Origin: GAS368 sp965227745
GTDB taxonomy: Bacteria; Verrucomicrobiota; Verrucomicrobiia; Opitutales; Opitutaceae
Assembly (NCBI GenBank): GCA_965227745.1
Contig: OZ245769.1
Coordinates: 1,674,001-1,738,000 of the forward strand
Length of the DNA stretch: 64,000 nucleotides
Direction: 5' to 3'
Translations under genes and position numbers: made by a program
Notes under the pieces: model-generated
The model's database searches: none
What the model was told of the DNA's origin: nothing
The model's input: the letters and a program-made list of their open reading frames with translations, nothing else
Shown: positions 24,304 to 32,885 of the stretch, one piece after another
How the letters are laid out: each line of letters starts with the position of its first letter
Position numbering within the stretch: the first letter of the stretch is position 1

Positions 24304-25341
24304 TCATTTCTCGCGCGTGATAAAATCTTCGCTCGCCAGCGCTCGATAGAGTTCCGCCGCCGTTTCTCCATTGAGGCGCGCAGCACCGGGCCGCGCGATT
24401 CCCCACCGCATTTGGGAGCCATGCGGATCGCTGGAGGCCTCGATCACGATCTCGCTTTCAGGACCGACCGCCCAGCCCGCTCGCTCCGCCACGTGCCGCA
24501 CCCAGTTTGCCAACGCCTCCGGGGCGTTTACGCGCAGGTGCCCGCGCGTTTCTTCCCGGATGCGAAACTGCGCGCGTTGCAGGTCGAAATGCACCTCGGG
24601 CGATGGAAACAATTGATTCATCGCCCCCGCGAGGACGAGGTCTTCGGGCGCGCCGGCGACTACTCCCGCCGAGCTGAGCAAAACGAGTCGGTCGGCAAGG
24701 CGGAGGGCATGCTCCACATCGTGGGTCGAGAGCACGACGGTGAAACCCGAAGCGTGGGCGAGCCGGCGCAATAGGCGAAGTATCTCCACCCGGTGCGGCA
24801 GATCGAGAAACGCCGTCGGCTCATCGAGGACGAGGATGCGCGCATCCTGCGCGAGCGCGCGGGCGATCCACACGCGCTGCCGCTCGCCATCGCTGAGTTC
24901 ATTGGCCGGACGTTCGGCAAACGCGAGCGTGTCGGTCGCCTCCAGCGCCCAGTGCACCCGGCGATGATCCTCCTCCGTCATGCCGCCCAACCATCCCGTA
25001 TGCGGATGGCGACCGAGGGACACCAGCGCCGCGGCCGACACACCCGGCGGCGCAGTTCGCTCGGTCAATACCACCGCCACTCGCTTGGCCCGCTCCCGCG
25101 AAGAGAATCGGCTGAGCGGGATATCGCCCAAGCGCACCTCTCCCGCGAGTGGCGTCTGCAGCCCGCTCAGCGTGCGCAAGAGCGTGCTCTTGCCGCCGCC
25201 GTTTGCGCCGAGCACCACGCTCAATTCACCTTCGGCGAAACGCAGTGACACGCCCGAGGCGACTATGCGTTCCGGCGTGCGCCGGCCCGTCGCCGGATAA
25301 CCCAGCGTGACTCCCTCCATCGTCAGCGCAGGTGAGCTCAC
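24304..25341 (-). CDS. btuD: ABC transporter ATPase for vitamin B12 or iron chelate uptake
   Basis: The protein of about 345 residues is a FecE/BtuD-type importer ATPase: Walker A GANGGGKST, signature LSDGERQRV and Walker B ILVLDEPTAF. About 85 extra C-terminal residues follow the usual domain (from FRIREETRGHLRV on); their role is unknown. I chose a GTG start at 25341 because it overlaps the permease stop by 4 bp (GTGA) and has an excellent ribosome site, AGGGGAGG, 5 bases upstream. An ATG further upstream (25368) would overlap the permease by 31 bp. It is the last gene of the riboswitch-controlled operon, which favours cobalamin as the cargo. Confidence 0.85.
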   Translation of the reverse strand: MSSPALTMEGVTLGYPATGRRTPERIVASGVSLRFAEGELSVVLGANGGGKSTLLRTLSGLQTPLAGEVRLGDIPLSRFSSRERAKRVAVVLTERTAPPGVSAAALVSLGRHPHTGWLGGMTEEDHRRVHWALEATDTLAFAERPANELSDGERQRVWIARALAQDARILVLDEPTAFLDLPHRVEILRLLRRLAHASGFTVVLSTHDVEHALRLADRLVLLSSAGVVAGAPEDLVLAGAMNQLFPSPEVHFDLQRAQFRIREETRGHLRVNAPEALANWVRHVAERAGWAVGPESEIVIEASSDPHGSQMRWGIARPGAARLNGETAAELYRALASEDFITREK

Positions 25342-26402
25342 GCAAGCCTCCCCTTTCGCGCCCGCCACAGCACCAGCAAAACGACCGGCGCGCCGATGAA
25401 CGCCGTCACCGCGCTAAGCGGCAAAACAAAGCCACTCCCGGGGAGACGCGCCACGATATCCGCCACCAGGGCCAGCGTGGCACCGACCAAAATGCAGGCC
25501 GGGGCCAGGGTACGATTATCCGCCGTGCGCAGTAAACCACGGCAGACGTGCGGGACCGCGACCCCGATGAATGCGATCGGTCCGCAGTAGGCCGTCACGA
25601 CGCTCACCAACAGCGAGCCAATCGCGATGAAACTCCAGCGCACCCACCGCGTGTTCACTCCGAGCGTCTCCGCCGTCGCTTCGCCCAGCAGGAGAGCATT
25701 GGCTGGCTTGACCAAGGTCAAAGCTGCCACCAAGCCGAGCCCCACCACGGGCAGGAATATCCACAACTGCTTCGCCGTCACCGCTCCAAACGTGCCGTAA
25801 CTCCAAAGCGTAAATGCCTGCACCCGATCCGGGGCGGCCACAAACACGAGGACATGGACGCATGCCCCGGTGAGCGCGCCAAACATGACGCCACCGATCA
25901 GCAGTGTCAGCACATCCACTTGTCGCGCGACCGTGAGTAGAATGGCCGTCACGCCCAGTGCCCCGATCATCGCGGCGCCGACGATGCCAAACTGATGCAG
26001 CCAGGAGAGCGCTCCCATGATCCCGGTACCGGCGCCGGTCGTGAGCACCACTACCGCCACAGCGAGGCTAGCCCCCGAACTGATTCCCAGAATATACGGA
26101 TCGGCCAGCGGATTGCGCAGCAGCGTTTGGAGGTAGAGTCCCGTCACGCCGAGGGCCGCGCCGGCAGCCGCCGCCGTGAGCGTGCGCGGGAGGCGCAGTT
26201 CGAATAGGATCGCCGTCCATGTCGCATCACTCGTCGTTCCGCTCATCAGCGCGTGAAGAGTTTCGCGCACCGGGATCACCACCGAGCCCAGCGCGCAACT
26301 CGCGACTAGGGCCGCGAACAACCCGCACGCCAGCAACGCCAGCCCCAGCCAATTTATTTGCATGCCCGCGAAGCGGCGCGAGGGCTCGGGCAGCGGCTTC
26401 AT
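25338..26402 (-). CDS. btuC: FecCD/BtuC-family permease
   Basis: The 354-residue inner-membrane protein has about ten hydrophobic helices and the family landmarks LRLPRTLTAAAAGAALGVTG near the N-terminus, DPYILGISSGASLAV, and GPIAFIGVAVPHVCR near the C-terminus (the loop contacting the ATPase). It would form a dimeric channel with the ATPase encoded next. It overlaps the binding-protein gene before it (ATGA) and the ATPase gene after it (GTGA), a sign of tight coupling. The family also transports iron siderophores and haem; the upstream cobalamin riboswitch supports vitamin B12. Confidence 0.9.
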   Translation of the reverse strand: MKPLPEPSRRFAGMQINWLGLALLACGLFAALVASCALGSVVIPVRETLHALMSGTTSDATWTAILFELRLPRTLTAAAAGAALGVTGLYLQTLLRNPLADPYILGISSGASLAVAVVVLTTGAGTGIMGALSWLHQFGIVGAAMIGALGVTAILLTVARQVDVLTLLIGGVMFGALTGACVHVLVFVAAPDRVQAFTLWSYGTFGAVTAKQLWIFLPVVGLGLVAALTLVKPANALLLGEATAETLGVNTRWVRWSFIAIGSLLVSVVTAYCGPIAFIGVAVPHVCRGLLRTADNRTLAPACILVGATLALVADIVARLPGSGFVLPLSAVTAFIGAPVVLLVLWRARKGRLA

Positions 26403-27508
26403 TCTAAGCGGCGGAAAAATGTCGGCTGGTGCTTGGGCAGCAGGTCGGGGTGGAAAATCCAGATCAGATCCGCCAGCACGAGATCCGGGCGAATGGCCGC
26501 CAGTTCATAGAACTCATTGCCGCCGGCCGGGGTGAGGCGAAGATCGCAGTTGTAGACGCGCTTCTCCCGAAACGCGCGGAATTGCGCGAACCGCTCGTCG
26601 CTACTCAGCATTTCCGCCCGGGTTTTCATCTGCCCGGGATTGAGCCAGATCTCGGCCTCGCGCGCCCGGGCGAAGATCGCCTCGAAATCCTTCGCCACCC
26701 CGCCCGTGCCAGTATCGTCATCCCACACATACCGCGCGCCCGCATCACGCAGGGTGGCGGCCATAAAACTCCGTCCGCCTGAAATGTGCCAGATGCCGCC
26801 AAAGGGAGCGTTGGTGAACACGGTCGGATGCTGGGTCGCTTTCGCCGCCAGCGTGACCAACGCCTGATAACGCCGCTCAATATCCGTGAACACCGTCTCG
26901 GCCGCGGCTTCGGCGTCCGGCCCGAAAAAGACTGCCGTAAACTTTATCCACTCCGCGCGCCCGAGCGGCGTCTCCTCCATAAAGTCGATGTTCACCGCCA
27001 GCGGAATGCCCAAAGCCTGAAGTTTCACTCTGGCCTCGCGACTCGCATCGCTGGAGTTCGCCGCCATTACCAGATCGGGCCGCAGGGCGGCGAGTCGTTC
27101 CAAGTCTAGGCCTTGACCGGCGCCGAGCGACGCGACCTTTCCCGCCGCAATCGCCGCTCGCACGGCGGGATCGGAGACCGCATCCGGCAGACTGAGCGCC
27201 ACCAAGGCGTCGAGCCGCCCGATCAACGGCAGATGAGGAAGATACGTGCCCGAAAGCGCCACGAACCGGCGAATGGGAATTTCTACAACCGCCGCCGCCT
27301 TGGGCAAATTCGCAGGAAGTGCTTTCCCGCGCGGCACGAGCGCGTAGGTGAATACATCCGCCGAGGCCCGCGCGGCATTATGCACCGTGACGAGTTGCCA
27401 GCCGTCGCGCGCCTCGATGGTAAAGTGGCGCGCGTGCCGCAGCTCAGCCGCCCCTGCGGCCGAGCCGAAGCTTAAAATCACCAGCGCCCAACGAGCGCTG
27501 GTGATCAT
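26399..27508 (-). CDS. btuF: Periplasmic binding protein, BtuF/FecB type
   Basis: The 369-residue protein has a signal peptide (MITSARWALVILSFGSAAGA) and the two-lobed helical-backbone fold of type III binding proteins: VALSGTYLPHLPLIGRLDAL in lobe one, LAALRPDLVMA before the hinge, and a C-terminal IRPDLVLADLIWIFHPDL. It would deliver B12 (or a metal chelate) to the permease. The ATG at 27508 was chosen because it starts a good signal peptide; another ATG at 27535 overlaps the receptor gene by 13 bp. It shares 4 bp with the permease gene. Confidence 0.85.
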   Translation of the reverse strand: MITSARWALVILSFGSAAGAAELRHARHFTIEARDGWQLVTVHNAARASADVFTYALVPRGKALPANLPKAAAVVEIPIRRFVALSGTYLPHLPLIGRLDALVALSLPDAVSDPAVRAAIAAGKVASLGAGQGLDLERLAALRPDLVMAANSSDASREARVKLQALGIPLAVNIDFMEETPLGRAEWIKFTAVFFGPDAEAAAETVFTDIERRYQALVTLAAKATQHPTVFTNAPFGGIWHISGGRSFMAATLRDAGARYVWDDDTGTGGVAKDFEAIFARAREAEIWLNPGQMKTRAEMLSSDERFAQFRAFREKRVYNCDLRLTPAGGNEFYELAAIRPDLVLADLIWIFHPDLLPKHQPTFFRRLE

Positions 27509-27522
27509 CCAAATGAACTGTC

Positions 27523-29517
27523 TTAGAACTTCCATTCGACGCTGCCGAAGATGCCCCGGCCCAACGCAGGCAGACCAAACGCCTCCTCGTAAACTTTATC
27601 GAACAGATTTTCCACGCGCACCGACAACCGGAGGCCGTCGCTCACCCGATAGCTGCCGTAGATTCGGGCCACGGCGTATCCGCCGGGCGTCACTCGCTGC
27701 GAGGGAAAGGGATTGAAATCGAAATCTTCGCGCCCGGCGGAATAGGTCAAACCCGCTCCGACGTTCACCGCTTTCGTCGCGGCATAAGCGGTGTCTGTCG
27801 AGAAACTATGCCGGGGCGCGCGGCTGCGCAGCAGATTCCCAGGCTGGAGAATCCGCGGGCCGTAGGTGTAGGTATAGGCGGCACTGGTCGTCACCTGCGC
27901 CATCGGCCGGGCCTTCAGCGAGAGCTCGACACCCTCGATGTCAGCGGCGCGGGCATTCACGCGGGTGCCGAGTGGCACGCCGCCTTGAAACACGATCAAG
28001 TCGCGCAGCTTGTTTTCGAAATAGCTCACGCCCAAGACGGCACGATCTCCGGCCGCATAGTAGTCCAAGCCCACATCCCACCCACGCGATTTCTCCGGTA
28101 GAATACCGGGATTCGGATTCTGAAACGCCGAGCCGAAACGGTCGCTGAAGCTGGGCGGGCTGAAGCCCGTCCCGTACGACGATCTTAGCTTGAGTGCATT
28201 CGTCACGAGCCAGGCTCCGCTCACGCGGTACGTGGTCTTCCTGCCCCACGTATCATAATCGTCACTACGCAAACCGACCCCAAGATTGACGTCCTTGATC
28301 GGTTTCCATTGGGCGTTGGCGTAGAAGCCCAGCAGGTCTTCCTCAAACGCCGTGACACCACTGCGCGATTTCGCCCGCTCGAAGTTAGCCCCGGCGACGA
28401 GTTCGACGGCATTCGGTAGCGCGAACGTATTCTGGAAATCGGCGACGCGCCGGTCTTGACGCGAGGTCGAAACGCTGGGCGCGCCGCCATTGAACTGCGA
28501 CCTGCTCGCACTGCGCTGCAGTTGGTTTCCGAGCAGCAGTTTCGCCCGCCAATTTTCGGTCGCCGTCAACTCGGCAAAGACCGTCGCCAGCGAACTGGAA
28601 AAATCGGTCGTACCGATGGGCGTCGTATTGCTCGTGCGAATATCGCCCGGGCTCGTGAAGTCGCTGTCGAGGTAGCGGAAGGTACCGCCCACCTGCAGGG
28701 TTTTCGTCACCGCGTAATCGAAGCGCACCGCCGCACTCGTGCGATCCATGTCGTTGCGCGGAGTGTTACTCGCCGCCACCGTCGCATTCTGATAGTGCAG
28801 GCGGCTCGCATCGTTGTCCGATTCACCATGGCTGTAGGAGCCGGAAAGCGCCAACGGTCCCGAGGCGCCTTGGCCGGACAGCGTGGCGGTATACGTATCC
28901 CACGAACCGTATTCGCCGAAGATGCTCGCCGAGGGCTTGCCTTCGCCCTTGCGTGAATCAAGGGCGATGACGCCGCCCACCGCCGCCCCACCGTAGAGCG
29001 GGCTCTGGGGTCCACGCACGACTTCGACGCGGCCGAGATTGCCGACATCGCCGCCACCGAGGTAGCTGGACACGAGGGTATTCGCATCGTTGATCCGCAT
29101 GCCATCCACGAGAAACAGCGTGTGGTTGGAGTTCGTGCCGCGCATGAACGATGACACGAGGCCACCGGGCGCGCCGCTCGCGACGATTCCCGTACCCGCC
29201 ACCGCCCGCAGCGCATCAGCGAGAGAAGTGATCTGGCGAGCCTCGAGTTCGGCCGCCGTCAGCACGGTCGCGCTGCTGGCGAGAGTCTTGGCCTCCTGCG
29301 AAGACCGCGTGGCCGTGACCACAATGCGATCCAAGGAAGCCGGTGCTGCGGCGGAATCCGCCACAGTGGCCGTTTGGCCAAACGCGAGGCCCGAGCCCAA
29401 GCTCGTTGCGGCAAGCGCAAACGCGGCGCCGAGGTGCCAAGAAGAGTGACTGCACGGCGTGCCGCCACGAATAGGAAAGGCCCGCGCGGAAGCGCCGGCC
29501 GAGTGATATTCGGTCAT
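27523..29517 (-). CDS. btuB: TonB-dependent receptor, BtuB-like
   Basis: The 664-residue outer-membrane receptor has a signal-type N-terminus, a TonB box LDRIVVTATR at about 62-71, a plug domain (LVDGMRINDAN, RVEVVRGPQSPLYGGAAVGG) and a barrel closing with a C-terminal Phe (VEWKF). The length is near that of E. coli BtuB (about 614), much shorter than the sugar/iron receptors elsewhere in this window. A cobalamin riboswitch upstream and the importer genes downstream make B12 the likely ligand. The ATG at 29517 was preferred over an in-frame TTG at 29544. The signal is unusual, with about 30 residues before the hydrophobic stretch. Confidence 0.87.
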   Translation of the reverse strand: MTEYHSAGASARAFPIRGGTPCSHSSWHLGAAFALAATSLGSGLAFGQTATVADSAAAPASLDRIVVTATRSSQEAKTLASSATVLTAAELEARQITSLADALRAVAGTGIVASGAPGGLVSSFMRGTNSNHTLFLVDGMRINDANTLVSSYLGGGDVGNLGRVEVVRGPQSPLYGGAAVGGVIALDSRKGEGKPSASIFGEYGSWDTYTATLSGQGASGPLALSGSYSHGESDNDASRLHYQNATVAASNTPRNDMDRTSAAVRFDYAVTKTLQVGGTFRYLDSDFTSPGDIRTSNTTPIGTTDFSSSLATVFAELTATENWRAKLLLGNQLQRSASRSQFNGGAPSVSTSRQDRRVADFQNTFALPNAVELVAGANFERAKSRSGVTAFEEDLLGFYANAQWKPIKDVNLGVGLRSDDYDTWGRKTTYRVSGAWLVTNALKLRSSYGTGFSPPSFSDRFGSAFQNPNPGILPEKSRGWDVGLDYYAAGDRAVLGVSYFENKLRDLIVFQGGVPLGTRVNARAADIEGVELSLKARPMAQVTTSAAYTYTYGPRILQPGNLLRSRAPRHSFSTDTAYAATKAVNVGAGLTYSAGREDFDFNPFPSQRVTPGGYAVARIYGSYRVSDGLRLSVRVENLFDKVYEEAFGLPALGRGIFGSVEWKF

Positions 29518-29648
29518 GGGTTTTATCTGCTGGTTGCTAGGCAAGAGCAGGACCCATCGCTTCTACCACGTAGGTCAGAGTGACCTCCCTGGCTTCGGCA
29601 AATCGGCGGCTACTCTCACGCTTCATTCTTGCGATGAAGTTTTCGCAC

Positions 29649-29670
29649 CCGACACGCGCAATCGTGTCGG
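29649..29670 (-). promoter_or_regulatory. Leader hairpin below the cobalamin riboswitch
   Basis: CCGACACG and CGTGTCGG form a perfect 8-bp stem with a 6-base loop between the aptamer and the btuB start codon. No T-run follows, so it may act on translation rather than as a terminator. Confidence 0.5.
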
Positions 29671-29679
29671 ACGCGTGAG

Positions 29680-29950
29680 ACTCGGCGGGCAGATATTCGG
29701 ACTCCGCATATGGACCGGTGTGGTACTCGATTTTACTCAAGCCCTCCCCGGCTGCCTCGCCCCTGGCCTTCACCGGATTTAAACCCGATTGGCTTTGCCC
29801 CGCCGCTTTCGCGACAGGTGGAGGTCTGGACTGATGCGTTACCGCAGCGCAGCTGTGGCCGATTTTCACGGCCTTCCCTGTTACCGCTAAGTTTTCAAAA
29901 GAACGGCGAATGCGAATGCATTCGAGCCGGAGCACACAAAACAACCGAGT
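29680..29950 (-). promoter_or_regulatory. Cobalamin riboswitch controlling the B12 uptake operon
   Basis: Read on the minus strand, the leader contains AACAGGGAAGGCCGTG, then AAAATCGGCC, CAGCTGCGCTGCGGTAAC (29874-29845 region), and at the 3' end the B12-box-like GAGTCCGAATATCTGCCC. These line up in order with the conserved blocks of the E. coli btuB aptamer. A closing helix P1 is visible: ACTCGG (29950-29945) pairs exactly with CCGAGT (29685-29680). At about 271 nt it is somewhat longer than average. It would repress the operon when cobalamin is plentiful. Confidence 0.87.
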
Positions 29951-30057
29951 GGCCTGCAAACCTTATGTGGGTCATTATCGAGCCCAGGCTGACGTTCGCA
30001 TCTTTGCATTGCTCCGTTGGAGGAGAGTGCGCTGTTAAAATGCACGCCGCCCTCGTC

Positions 30058-31986
30058 CTAAAACAGTTCGACTCCCTCGATCGGTTTCGCCGCCGCCTCC
30101 ACCCTTTCGCCGCTCTGCTCGGACGGCGGCACGCTCGCGGCCTCTGGCACCGCCTCCGCCACCGGCGGGTCGTCAAAGAGTTCTACCGTGGTCACGGCGG
30201 CTTCGGCGCTCACCGCTGCGTTCGGATCGGTGAGCGTAGAATGCACATCGCGCTCCGCTTGCATCGTGTACCGAGCCCGGTGATCGGCCAGGCTCGCCGA
30301 CCCTTCGCTTCCAAGAGTGCCGCCGACGTAGGGCTCCGTGATGGTGAGCAGTCGCTGACAGATTTCTTCTGCCGGTGCATATGCGCCCGCGATCGCCGCC
30401 GGAAAGCTCAAATGCTGCAGCTTGCCGCCGACCAGCCGATACGGCGCATCGAAATCGGCCGCGACCTTCAGGGCCCCTTGCTGAATATGCGCATTAAGCT
30501 CGGCGAGCTTTTGGCGTACTAAGTCGGCGCCACTGCCGAGATCACTCTTCTCCCGGGCGATGATGGATCGCACCTGATCAGCCTCCACGCGCATCGCGCG
30601 CAGACGGTCGAGTGTAGCGGCGAGTTGCTGGCTCATCGCCTGCGTCAATCGGGCGGTGCCGGCCGAAACATGCGCGGTCTCCTCCGCGAGTTTGTTCAAG
30701 GCATGGGCGTTGGGGATGCGGGCCGCGGCGACTTGCGCGTTGAGCGCCACGAGTTGCACCTCAAACTCGTGATGCCGGATGTCACTGGAGAAGACTTCGA
30801 CCGTACGTTCGATTCGGTCGAGCAAGCCGGAGATTCGATCATGGGACGCTTCGTTTTTATTCGCCACCTCCACGAGGTTTGAGGTCTCCGCCTCGAATAA
30901 TTCCGCGAGCGTGGAGTTTTGCATCACGCGAGTGGCGATCTGCGCCATCTCCGAAAAGCGTCCGATCAGTTTACCGCCCACTTCCCACAGGGTCGCGCCA
31001 GTCTGCCCGATTTCTTGCCCGGCCCGCTCAATCGACTGGCGTGATCCGGCGAGGTGGGCGTTCTGGACCCGCGCCGCCTGGGCCAAATAGCAGAGATCGA
31101 TCGCACTCGTGGCTTTGTCGGGACGCAGGTGGTCCGCTAGGTCTTCAAAGCCTGAAACTACATGCTCAAGTTGCTGCCGCACGATATCCTGATATTGCAG
31201 GGCGACGATCAATTGATCGGTCAGTCCCCGCGTCTGGTCGAGCAGTTGGACGATGTGACTATTTGCGACGCCGCAGGGCTCCAACAGTACCTGCATCCGC
31301 TCCATCTCCGATTCGAGGGTCTTCGTGTTGCGGGTGCTCTGGGCGGAAAGATCCGTCTGCGCGGCGACCAGTCCTTCGCGGCTGAGAGCTGCGTCCTTCG
31401 TGATCGCCTCCAATTCAGAAAAAGCCGTTGTGACCGTCGCGCTCATTTGCGCTTCCATGTGCGCCATTTGGCCGGCGACCGCGATAAACACCGACTGGTT
31501 TTCCGCGTCGATCCGGGCCGCTTCCGTCCGCACGCTCAGCACCAGCATCCGAAACATAAAACTACTTTGGATAAACTGGCTTCGGTTTACGGAAAGATTC
31601 GCCTCCAATTGCTTCATCTCCTCCACTTGAGTTAGCCCGATGCCGAGGCTCGCCTGTGCGCGCTCCACCGACTTTTTATACAAGTCAAAGGCCGACGCGT
31701 AGGCGCCCGCTCGACCTTTATCCTGCAGCACATTTTCCAGTTGAGCGGCGGCAGCGCCCGCGGCGGCAAGATGGCGGTCAAAGTCAGCGAGTGACGCTGC
31801 TAGTTCGCTAAACTCCCGGCTTGAGACTTCATCGAAGTTCAAAACCGTCGCCCGAGTGCCAAGCAGCCCCGGGCGCATTCGCTTGACGGCGAGTCGCGCT
31901 CGCCACCTCACGAGAGGAAACGATGGCGTTGCCAGCCTCTGCCCATAGGCCCTCGCCTCCCGCAGCAAGTGCTTGATCGATTTCAT
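30058..31986 (-). CDS. MCP-like helical protein with a CheZ-like motif, putative CheY phosphatase
   Basis: This protein of 642 residues is almost wholly helical and has no membrane segment. Around residues 264-273 it reads QYQDIVRQQL, which keeps the Asp and Gln (D267, Q271) spaced as in the CheZ catalytic helix (FQDLTGQ; D143 and Q147 in E. coli). Residues 408-435 (HEFEVQLVALNAQVAAAR) resemble a worn-down receptor signalling tip. A flexible, acidic Pro/Ala tail of about 80 residues carries VELF twice, at 601-604 and as the very last four residues. The gene ends the chemosensory operon. A phosphatase role is inferred only. An in-frame TTG at 32004 is an alternative start. Confidence 0.6.
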   Translation of the reverse strand: MKSIKHLLREARAYGQRLATPSFPLVRWRARLAVKRMRPGLLGTRATVLNFDEVSSREFSELAASLADFDRHLAAAGAAAAQLENVLQDKGRAGAYASAFDLYKKSVERAQASLGIGLTQVEEMKQLEANLSVNRSQFIQSSFMFRMLVLSVRTEAARIDAENQSVFIAVAGQMAHMEAQMSATVTTAFSELEAITKDAALSREGLVAAQTDLSAQSTRNTKTLESEMERMQVLLEPCGVANSHIVQLLDQTRGLTDQLIVALQYQDIVRQQLEHVVSGFEDLADHLRPDKATSAIDLCYLAQAARVQNAHLAGSRQSIERAGQEIGQTGATLWEVGGKLIGRFSEMAQIATRVMQNSTLAELFEAETSNLVEVANKNEASHDRISGLLDRIERTVEVFSSDIRHHEFEVQLVALNAQVAAARIPNAHALNKLAEETAHVSAGTARLTQAMSQQLAATLDRLRAMRVEADQVRSIIAREKSDLGSGADLVRQKLAELNAHIQQGALKVAADFDAPYRLVGGKLQHLSFPAAIAGAYAPAEEICQRLLTITEPYVGGTLGSEGSASLADHRARYTMQAERDVHSTLTDPNAAVSAEAAVTTVELFDDPPVAEAVPEAASVPPSEQSGERVEAAAKPIEGVELF

Positions 31987-32042
31987 GCCGTGGTGGAGTG
32001 GCAAGCGGTTCCCGAAGATGACGAGTGGAGAGGGTTAATCTT

Positions 32043-32885
32043 TTAACTCCCTCCGACGTGCACGGCTGGCCGGTAGACAACCGTGGGCCCATGCGTAACC
32101 GGCGCCCAATACGGATCGAGATTTAGCGTCGTCTCACTGGAGCCGAGCACGAGGCTGCCTGACTTATTAAGACAGCGTTGGAGCTTCGTAAGGATGGTGC
32201 GTTTTGTTTCGATATCGAAATAAATCATGACATTGCGCATGAAAATGAGGTCGCACGACGGCATGATCGGCCACGGCTGAATCAGATTGAGCGGCTGAAA
32301 TTTAACCATCTGCCGGATCTCCGGCTTTACCACCCACGCCCCGCCTACGCCGGTAAAATACTTTTCCAAGTACGGCTGCGGCAGTCCCCGGTGTATTTCA
32401 ACTTCGTTATACCGCCCTTCGTCCGCCTGACTCAGGACTCTTGGCGAAATGTCCGTCGCTATAATTTCGACCTGCCATGAGGCAAGTTGGGGGAAATTTT
32501 CCCGAATCAGCATCGCGATCGAGTACGGCTCCTGCCCCGTCGAACACGCCGCACACCAAATCGTGATCCGCCTCGTCATCGTCGCAGCCGCGATCAACTC
32601 AGGGAGGATCGTCTCTCTCAGTGCGTCAAACGGATGAACGTCGCGGAAAAAATATGTCTCGTTCGTCGTCAAGGCGTCCACCGCCTTGGACTGCAATGGG
32701 CCGTGCACTCGCTCCGAGCGAAGGGCGCCAATAAATTCCACTAGCGATTTAAATCGCTCGCGGGCCGCCAACGGCGTCAGTCGGGCTTCGACCAAATACT
32801 CCTTGCCGGCCTCTAAAACAATCGCTGCCTGAGTATACAGGAGCAGGCGCACAAATTCGAAGTCGGAGGCGGAAAGAGTGCTCAT
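32043..32885 (-). CDS. cheR: Chemotaxis receptor methyltransferase
   Basis: The 280-residue CheR transfers methyl groups from S-adenosylmethionine to glutamates of chemoreceptors. The N-terminal helical domain (LLLYTQAAIVLEAGKEYLVE, ending ALTTNETYFFRD) is followed by the methyltransferase domain with IWCAACSTGQEPYSIAML and DLIFMRNVMIYF motifs. The ATG at 32885 overlaps the cheB stop by 4 bp (ATGA). No C-terminal pentapeptide-tethering or TPR extension is seen. It would oppose CheB in adaptation of the soluble receptor encoded in the same operon. Confidence 0.95.
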   Translation of the reverse strand: MSTLSASDFEFVRLLLYTQAAIVLEAGKEYLVEARLTPLAARERFKSLVEFIGALRSERVHGPLQSKAVDALTTNETYFFRDVHPFDALRETILPELIAAATMTRRITIWCAACSTGQEPYSIAMLIRENFPQLASWQVEIIATDISPRVLSQADEGRYNEVEIHRGLPQPYLEKYFTGVGGAWVVKPEIRQMVKFQPLNLIQPWPIMPSCDLIFMRNVMIYFDIETKRTILTKLQRCLNKSGSLVLGSSETTLNLDPYWAPVTHGPTVVYRPAVHVGGS

